Source: SIRX01 sp965214475 (lineage in GTDB: Bacteria; Actinomycetota; Rubrobacteria; Rubrobacterales; Rubrobacteraceae). From it: 64,000 nucleotides of DNA. The notes under the pieces are model-generated. The model was given only the letters and a program-made list of their open reading frames with translations, was not told the DNA's origin and did not search any database. Position 1 is the first letter of the stretch. Each line of letters starts with the position of its first letter. The stretch covers positions 930,001 to 994,000 of the forward strand of contig OZ243953.1 of the NCBI GenBank assembly GCA_965214475.1. The letters are read 5' to 3'. A program made the position numbers and the translations under genes. Of this stretch, positions 59,667-64,000 are shown piece by piece.

Positions 59667-60904
59667 CGATCCAACACCTCCAGCGCGGCCTTTTCACCAG
59701 ATAGCATGGAGCCGTTTATGGAAGAGTCTTCTGTGTATTCGCCCGCGAGCACGAGTCCCGGCGTCGCCGTGCGGTTTGCGGGCAGCCGCTCGTGGGTTCC
59801 CGGCGGCTGGGCGAACTGGACAAAGGGGATGCGGTAGATGGAGAGTGGGCGCAGGTCAGCGCGTGGATACCATTCGCTGATCTCCTCTACGCCCTTGCGA
59901 TAAAGCTCTTCGTCCGGGAGATCCAGGTCGCCCAGCGCCACAGCGCAGACGAGTCCTTGTCCCTCTGGGGCGTAGGAGTTGGAAATATTGCTTATCTGTA
60001 CAATGTTATTCAAAAACCCTCCGTCATCGGCGTTGAGTAAGATCTTCTTCTCGCGGTTCAAGCTGCCGGTCGCGTAGTAAATGCACGCCTGCCCAACCGA
60101 GTCTTGAGGAACGACTTCACCCGTGAGCCCGCCCGCAGCCGGGGCGTCGGTGGCGACGACTACTGCGTCGGCCTCGTATTCATCCTCGCCAATCTGCACG
60201 CCGGGTACGCGGCCATTCTCTCTAAGAAGCTCTTCGACGGGGCTGTTCAACTCTACAGCGTCTCTCGGCAAGTGCGAGGCGATCTGGCGCGGTATCTCAC
60301 CCATCCCCCGCGCAGGAACGGTCGTCTGTCCCATGGCGAGCATCCCGAAGGTAAACCGCAGGACTCGCGAAGAAGTCGCCAGCGACCGATCCAGGAAAAT
60401 CCCCCCGTAGAACGGCCGGAAAAAGTTATCTATAAATCGCTCCGAAAATCCTTGTCCCCTCAAATACTCCAGGCTCGTAGAGTCTCCGTTCGGGCTCTCT
60501 CCGACGGCTTGGGCTTCGCCCGGAACGTTCTCCGCGGCGAGTTTCAAGGTGCGGAGCTTGTCTCCGAAGGTGGCTACGTCGGAGAATATGGACGGGATGA
60601 TGGCGCCGGGATCCCGTATTGGGTCCGAGAGCATGCTTTTTTCGCGGCCCCGAAGAACTACGGCTCCGGGATCGAAAGCTCGGAGGTCGAGCTTCGCGTG
60701 GTTGAGGTGGCGGCGGGCCGCCGGGTATGCCGTGAAGTACACCTGGAAACCTCGGTCGAGCAGAAAGCCCTGCTGTTCGTCGGTGCGCACCCGGCCTCCG
60801 ACGCCGTCGGACGCCTCGAAGACGACGACTTCCGCCCCTCGCTCGTGCAACACTTTTGCGCAGGTGAGGCCAGCCAAACCAGCCCCGACGACTATTACCT
60901 TCAT
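59663..60904 (-). CDS. FAD-dependent amine-oxidase-fold oxidoreductase
   Basis: A 413-residue flavoprotein. Rossmann loop VIVVGAGLAGLTCAKVL, Glu in VFEASDGVGGRV, and C-terminal FAD signature LAGEYTEDSSINGSMLSGEKAA. It resembles phytoene desaturase- or protoporphyrinogen-oxidase-like proteins of unknown substrate. Divergent from the MscS gene; an antisense frame of nearly 300 codons across it is a shadow. Confidence 0.9.
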   Translation of the reverse strand: MKVIVVGAGLAGLTCAKVLHERGAEVVVFEASDGVGGRVRTDEQQGFLLDRGFQVYFTAYPAARRHLNHAKLDLRAFDPGAVVLRGREKSMLSDPIRDPGAIIPSIFSDVATFGDKLRTLKLAAENVPGEAQAVGESPNGDSTSLEYLRGQGFSERFIDNFFRPFYGGIFLDRSLATSSRVLRFTFGMLAMGQTTVPARGMGEIPRQIASHLPRDAVELNSPVEELLRENGRVPGVQIGEDEYEADAVVVATDAPAAGGLTGEVVPQDSVGQACIYYATGSLNREKKILLNADDGGFLNNIVQISNISNSYAPEGQGLVCAVALGDLDLPDEELYRKGVEEISEWYPRADLRPLSIYRIPFVQFAQPPGTHERLPANRTATPGLVLAGEYTEDSSINGSMLSGEKAALEVLDR

Positions 60905-60988
60905 AGACTGAAGAGTTTAACGCTCTTGCAACCCCTCGGCTACGAGAGATCGCACACCCCACCACCTGTCCCTTATACTTTTATCAGA

Positions 60989-61939
60989 ATGTCGACGAAA
61001 TTGAGCTTATTGCTGCTACAGAATGGGAACTCGGAAGGGTTCCTGGAGGTATTTCGAAATTCCTTCAGGGACCTCTGGCCGGAGATAGCCGGTCGGGCAC
61101 CACGGACGATCGTGGCGATCGGTATCTTCGTGATCTTCGTCGTCCTAGCTTTCGTCTTGCGGCGGGCCCTCAAGACCGCCCTCGCACGAACAAGCATGGC
61201 TCCCCGCATCCGAATATTGATAGGCCGCATGGCCGTAATTTCGACTCTCGTACTGGGAGGTTTGATCTTCCTCGTCATCGTTACGGAAGCCTCCCTGGGA
61301 CGGGTCATAACGGGGTTCGGCTTGCTCTCGGTCGGCGTTGGCCTCGCGATCAAAAGCCCGCTGGAGAACATGGTCTCCGGCATCATGACGATCCTGGTTG
61401 CCCCGTTCAGAATCGGGGACGAGATCGAGGTGAGCGGCTACGCTGGAAGGGTCGAGGACATCAGCATCCACGACACCATCATCCGCACCTTCGACGGCAA
61501 GCGGGTCGCTATCCCGAACGTGGACGTCTACCTGAACCCGGTGGTCAACCAGACAGCATATCCTCTGCGCCGCTACGACGTCATGGTCGGCATCCATTAC
61601 AACGACTACCTGCCGAAAGCAATGGAGATAGCCCAAGAAATTCTGGACACGACCGAAGGCGTGCGCGAGTCACCGGGGCCGGTAGTCCTGGCGGAGACGC
61701 TAAACGAATATTCGGTGGACATGATCCTGCGCTTCTGGTCCGAGCCTTCAATGCAGAACCAGTTCAAAGTCATCTCCGACGTAACCACCAATGTCAAGCT
61801 CGCCTTCGACCGCGAAGGCATCACTATCCCATTCCCCATCCGCACCTTCCACATTCCGGAGGGCGAGGCGAAAGGCGCCGGGGAACTCCAGATCCGCTTG
61901 ACCGACGAATCCTCCAACTCCGACGGAAACAAAGGGTAA
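60989..61939 (+). CDS. MscS-family mechanosensitive channel
   Basis: A 316-residue channel. Helices about 38-60, 75-100 and pore helix 108-130 (GFGLLSVGVGLAIKSPLENMVSGIM, split GLLSVGVGLAIKSPLEN), then the cytoplasmic beta domain (FRIGDEIEVSGYAGRVEDI, VAIPNVDVYLNPVVN) and C-terminal alpha/beta part. Start chosen at ATG 60989; the long upstream open frame is antisense to the FAD gene. A TATACT nine bases before the ATG implies a very short leader. Relieves hypo-osmotic shock, and so complements the betaine importer. Confidence 0.94.
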   Translation: MSTKLSLLLLQNGNSEGFLEVFRNSFRDLWPEIAGRAPRTIVAIGIFVIFVVLAFVLRRALKTALARTSMAPRIRILIGRMAVISTLVLGGLIFLVIVTEASLGRVITGFGLLSVGVGLAIKSPLENMVSGIMTILVAPFRIGDEIEVSGYAGRVEDISIHDTIIRTFDGKRVAIPNVDVYLNPVVNQTAYPLRRYDVMVGIHYNDYLPKAMEIAQEILDTTEGVRESPGPVVLAETLNEYSVDMILRFWSEPSMQNQFKVISDVTTNVKLAFDREGITIPFPIRTFHIPEGEAKGAGELQIRLTDESSNSDGNKG

Positions 61940-62081
61940 GAACCACCGCCGCCAGGTAGTCTAAAGGGTAGAGAGCAATATATTTCCATCTTCTCTCGGG
62001 CCGACGCCATCCTCCCCCGCACCGCGGAACGCCGGCCCATTCTCTTAGACTACGAACCCGAATGCGTTATGCTGTTTCTCT

Positions 62082-63221
62082 GTGAACTCCGGACGCGGCA
62101 GGTCAGGCAATGAGCTCGAAGAACTGGCCCGGCTCTTCCTGAAACTCGGTGTGGTGGCTTTCGGCGGCCCTGCGGCGCACATCGCCATGATGCGTGAGGA
62201 AGTTGTTACCCGCCGGAAATGGATGGAGGACCAGGAATTCCTGGACCTGGTGGGGGCCACGAACCTCATCCCCGGCCCGAACTCCACGGAGCTTGCGATA
62301 CACCTCGGTCGGTTGCGCGCCGGTTGGCGGGGTCTCGTCGTGGCGGGAGCTTGTTTTATCGTACCTGCCGCCCTGATCGTGCTGGTTTTCGCGATACTCT
62401 ACGGGCGATACGGCAGCACCCCGGAAGTATCCCGCTTGCTGTACGGGATCATACCGGTGATCGTCGCGGTGATAGCCCAGGCGCTTTGGGGACTCTTGAA
62501 GACCGCCGTAAAAGGCCCGTTGATCGCAACGGTCGGGGCGATGGCTTTGGTCCTATACCTCCTCGGCGTCGGCGAGATACCGTTGCTTGCCGCCGGGGCT
62601 GTCGTAGTATTGCTGGCAAAGGCCGGACTAAGAGCCTGGGGCGGGACGCTGTCTATCGCGCCCCTGGGATTGCAGCTCGGGTTGCTGCAAGCCTCGGTGG
62701 GTGGGCTCAGCCTGGCATCCGTGTTTCTGAGCTTTCTCAAGATCGGTACCGTCCTCTTCGGGAGCGGTTACGTACTGTTAGCCTTTCTGCAAACAGAATT
62801 CGTAGCTACGGGCCGGCTCACAGAGCAACAGCTACTCGACGCGGTGGCCGTCGGCCAGTTCACCCCCGGCCCGGTGTTTACGACGGCCACGTTTATCGGG
62901 TTTCTGTTGGAGGGTGTACCGGGAGCGATTCTGGCGACGGTCGGCATCTTCCTGCCCGCCTTTGTCTTCGTCGCTTTGACCGGCCCGATCATCCCGCGAC
63001 TCCGCCGCTCGCCGGTGATGTCCAACCTCCTCGACGGCCTGAACGTTACTTCTCTCGCACTTATGGCCGGCGTTACCTGGCAACTGGGCCGCAACGCCAT
63101 AGTGGACTCATTCTCGGCGCTGCTGGCCGTCGCGGCGCTCTTTTTGCTGATCCGCTTCAAGGTCAACGCCGCGTGGTTGGTGATCGGGGGCGGCGCCCTG
63201 GGCCTGCTTCTCGGAGGCTGA
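62082..63221 (+). CDS. chrA: Chromate transporter ChrA family protein
   Basis: A 379-residue long-chain CHR protein with two homologous halves. Repeated motifs: FGGPAAHIAMMREEVV with NLIPGPNSTELAIHLG in the first, FGSGYVLLAFLQTEFV with GQFTPGPVFTTATFIGF in the second. About ten membrane helices. Exports chromate by proton or sulfate-linked exchange in studied members. GTG start, with TATGCT eight bases ahead. The 142 bases before it hold nothing else. Confidence 0.95.
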   Translation: MNSGRGRSGNELEELARLFLKLGVVAFGGPAAHIAMMREEVVTRRKWMEDQEFLDLVGATNLIPGPNSTELAIHLGRLRAGWRGLVVAGACFIVPAALIVLVFAILYGRYGSTPEVSRLLYGIIPVIVAVIAQALWGLLKTAVKGPLIATVGAMALVLYLLGVGEIPLLAAGAVVVLLAKAGLRAWGGTLSIAPLGLQLGLLQASVGGLSLASVFLSFLKIGTVLFGSGYVLLAFLQTEFVATGRLTEQQLLDAVAVGQFTPGPVFTTATFIGFLLEGVPGAILATVGIFLPAFVFVALTGPIIPRLRRSPVMSNLLDGLNVTSLALMAGVTWQLGRNAIVDSFSALLAVAALFLLIRFKVNAAWLVIGGGALGLLLGG

Positions 63222-63315
63222 TAACTAGCCATTTGCATAGGTGACGGCAGAGTTCGTATTCGAAACAATACCAGTCGAAGAGGCCTGAAAACTATAGACA
63301 GCGGAGGTGGCTCGA

Positions 63316-63558
63316 TTGTCGGCGCAAGAGAACAAGCAGGTTTACGGACGCTACATAGAATTGCTAAACGCCCAGAAGCTCGATGCTCTTTCGGAGGTCG
63401 TAGATCCCGAAAGATACCGGGAGATCTGCGTCGGCTTTACCCCGGGCTGGGTGGACCTCCCCGAGGCCGTCGGCTCTTTGGAAAAAGTCGTGGCCGGCAT
63501 ACCGAACCTCTACGCCCGCATAGACGATTGGTCTACGTCTTTAGAAGAGGAAGTATGA
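63316..63558 (+). CDS. Short SnoaL-like protein
   Basis: An 80-residue protein beginning at TTG 63316, eight bases after GGAGG (a GTG at 63307 overlaps that site). The sequence is the first half of a SnoaL-like/NTF2 cone fold (VYGRYIELLNAQKLDALSEVV, VGFTPGWVDLPEAV), but the family is usually 120-140 residues, so it is short and may be truncated. It overlaps the downstream pseudogene by four bases (ATGA). Confidence 0.6.
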   Translation: MSAQENKQVYGRYIELLNAQKLDALSEVVDPERYREICVGFTPGWVDLPEAVGSLEKVVAGIPNLYARIDDWSTSLEEEV

Positions 63559-63983
63559 TCGTCTTGCTGGTCAATGTGGCCGCGGTCTTGTTTATGACGG
63601 GCTTTATCTGAACGATGCAACTGGTTCACTACCCGCTACTCGACCGGGTAGGTGCCGAAGCCTTTGTCGCCTATGAGACAGATCACAACCGGCTCTTTTT
63701 TCTGGTGGCGGGACCGGGCATTATCTTGACGCTCGTGAGTGGCGTACTGCTGTTTTTCTCCCGGCCGCCGTAGGCACCCCTTTTCGCGGTCATCTTAGGG
63801 CTCCTATTGTTCGTCGTGATCGTGGTCTCCACCGCTCTTTTTCAGGCGCCCCAACACGCAATACTGAGCAATGGCTTCGACCGCGAGGCCTATGAGTTTC
63901 TGATCAAAACTAACTGGATCCGGACCGCAGCCTGGACCGCTTATGGACTACTCGGCCTCTGGATGGTCTGGCAGAGCACCTAG
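63555..63983 (+). pseudogene. Four-helix membrane protein gene with two in-frame stops
   Basis: One frame of 142 codons reads as a membrane protein of about four helices, with LVHYPLLDRVG, AYETDHNRLFFLVAGP and FLIKTNWIRTAAW. It is interrupted by TGA at 63609-63611, where Trp is expected (GFI-stop-TMQLVHYP), and TAG at 63771-63773. The frame is otherwise undisturbed. It is either a recent pseudogene or contains sequence errors. TGA is used as a normal stop elsewhere here, so reassignment is unlikely. Confidence 0.7.
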
Positions 63984-64000
63984 CTATCTTTTACTACACG

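Noticed and set aside
60104..60988. 295 open codons in frame with MscS, upstream of its ATG
   Set aside because: They lie antisense to a well-supported FAD oxidoreductase gene and have no homology; the MscS family start is at 60989.
63555..63983. Genome-wide reassignment of TGA to Trp
   Set aside because: TGA ends several intact genes here (for example hspR and the PfkB kinase), and Trp is encoded by TGG elsewhere.
1..64000. CRISPR array
   Set aside because: No short repeats with regular spacers and no cas gene were seen anywhere in the window.

Overview
The window looks like chromosomal DNA from a moderately GC-rich actinomycete, probably a deep-branching Rubrobacter-like lineage. This is inferred from gene content: a dnaK-grpE-dnaJ-hspR operon, an MtrA/MtrB/LpqB-like set, a SepIVA-like coiled-coil gene, an F420-type nitroreductase, an archaeal-type 2-phosphoglycerate kinase with an ATP-cone, and two genes with leaderless promoter geometry. 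No rRNA is present, so the placement is not certain.

Layout. 1-6 kb: end of a SepIVA-like locus, then the heat-shock operon dnaK-grpE-dnaJ-hspR-B-box protein (minus strand) behind a sigma70-type promoter that overlaps a degenerate HAIR (HspR operator). 6-10.4 kb: response regulator, histidine kinase, LpqB-like lipoprotein and a membrane-anchored partner. 10.3-13.2 kb: minus-strand operon with DUF4126 protein, 2-phosphoglycerate kinase, YtxH protein and GNAT-like protein. 13.3-18.7 kb: glycyl-tRNA synthetase and a sulfotransferase-like gene, facing a glycine-betaine ABC importer across a shared terminator. 19-26 kb: tRNA-Arg(CCU), a DinG-like helicase gene split by a 2.5 kb group II intron and also frameshifted, a SRAP gene, a second sulfotransferase-like gene and a stray tRNA fragment. 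26-33 kb: birA, dedA, a truncated GAF gene, an ECF sigma factor with a DUF4349 partner, a LuxR protein paired with an HtrA-like pseudoprotease, an acetyltransferase, an SDR and a TIGR00725 protein. 33-39.4 kb: dnaX-ebfC-recR followed by an MrfA-like helicase; beyond dnaX an AT-rich foreign-looking gene and the SRP RNA. 39.4-42.3 kb: tRNA-Ser(GGA), small membrane proteins and hydrolases. 42.4-48.6 kb: a compact sugar cluster (PfkB kinase, sucrose-phosphate-synthase-like GT4, a GT4-PfkB fusion, a GalT-like HIT protein). 48.8-54.5 kb: a seven-PAS diguanylate cyclase with a 3' frameshift and a MASE1-GGDEF-EAL phosphodiesterase. 54.5-64 kb: DUF192 lipoprotein, AlaX, PHP phosphatase, folB, PIG-V-like mannosyltransferase, ABC-2 exporter, FAD oxidoreductase, MscS channel, ChrA, a short SnoaL-like protein and a membrane-protein pseudogene.

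Three things stand out. (1) The sugar cluster at 42.5-48.6 kb, whose kinase / GT / GT-kinase fusion / GalT-like order suggests an uncharacterised phospho-disaccharide pathway. (2) At least five, perhaps seven, well-supported genes have no ATG, GTG or TTG at the place where homology, a Shine-Dalgarno sequence or a promoter puts the start; the codon there is ACG, ATC, ATA, CTG or GTA. (3) The group II intron sits exactly before the first iron-sulfur cysteine codon of the helicase gene and its precise removal restores the frame. Several genes are decayed (helicase frameshift, GGDEF frameshift, GAF stub, a membrane gene with two nonsense codons), so active gene erosion must be weighed against recoding.
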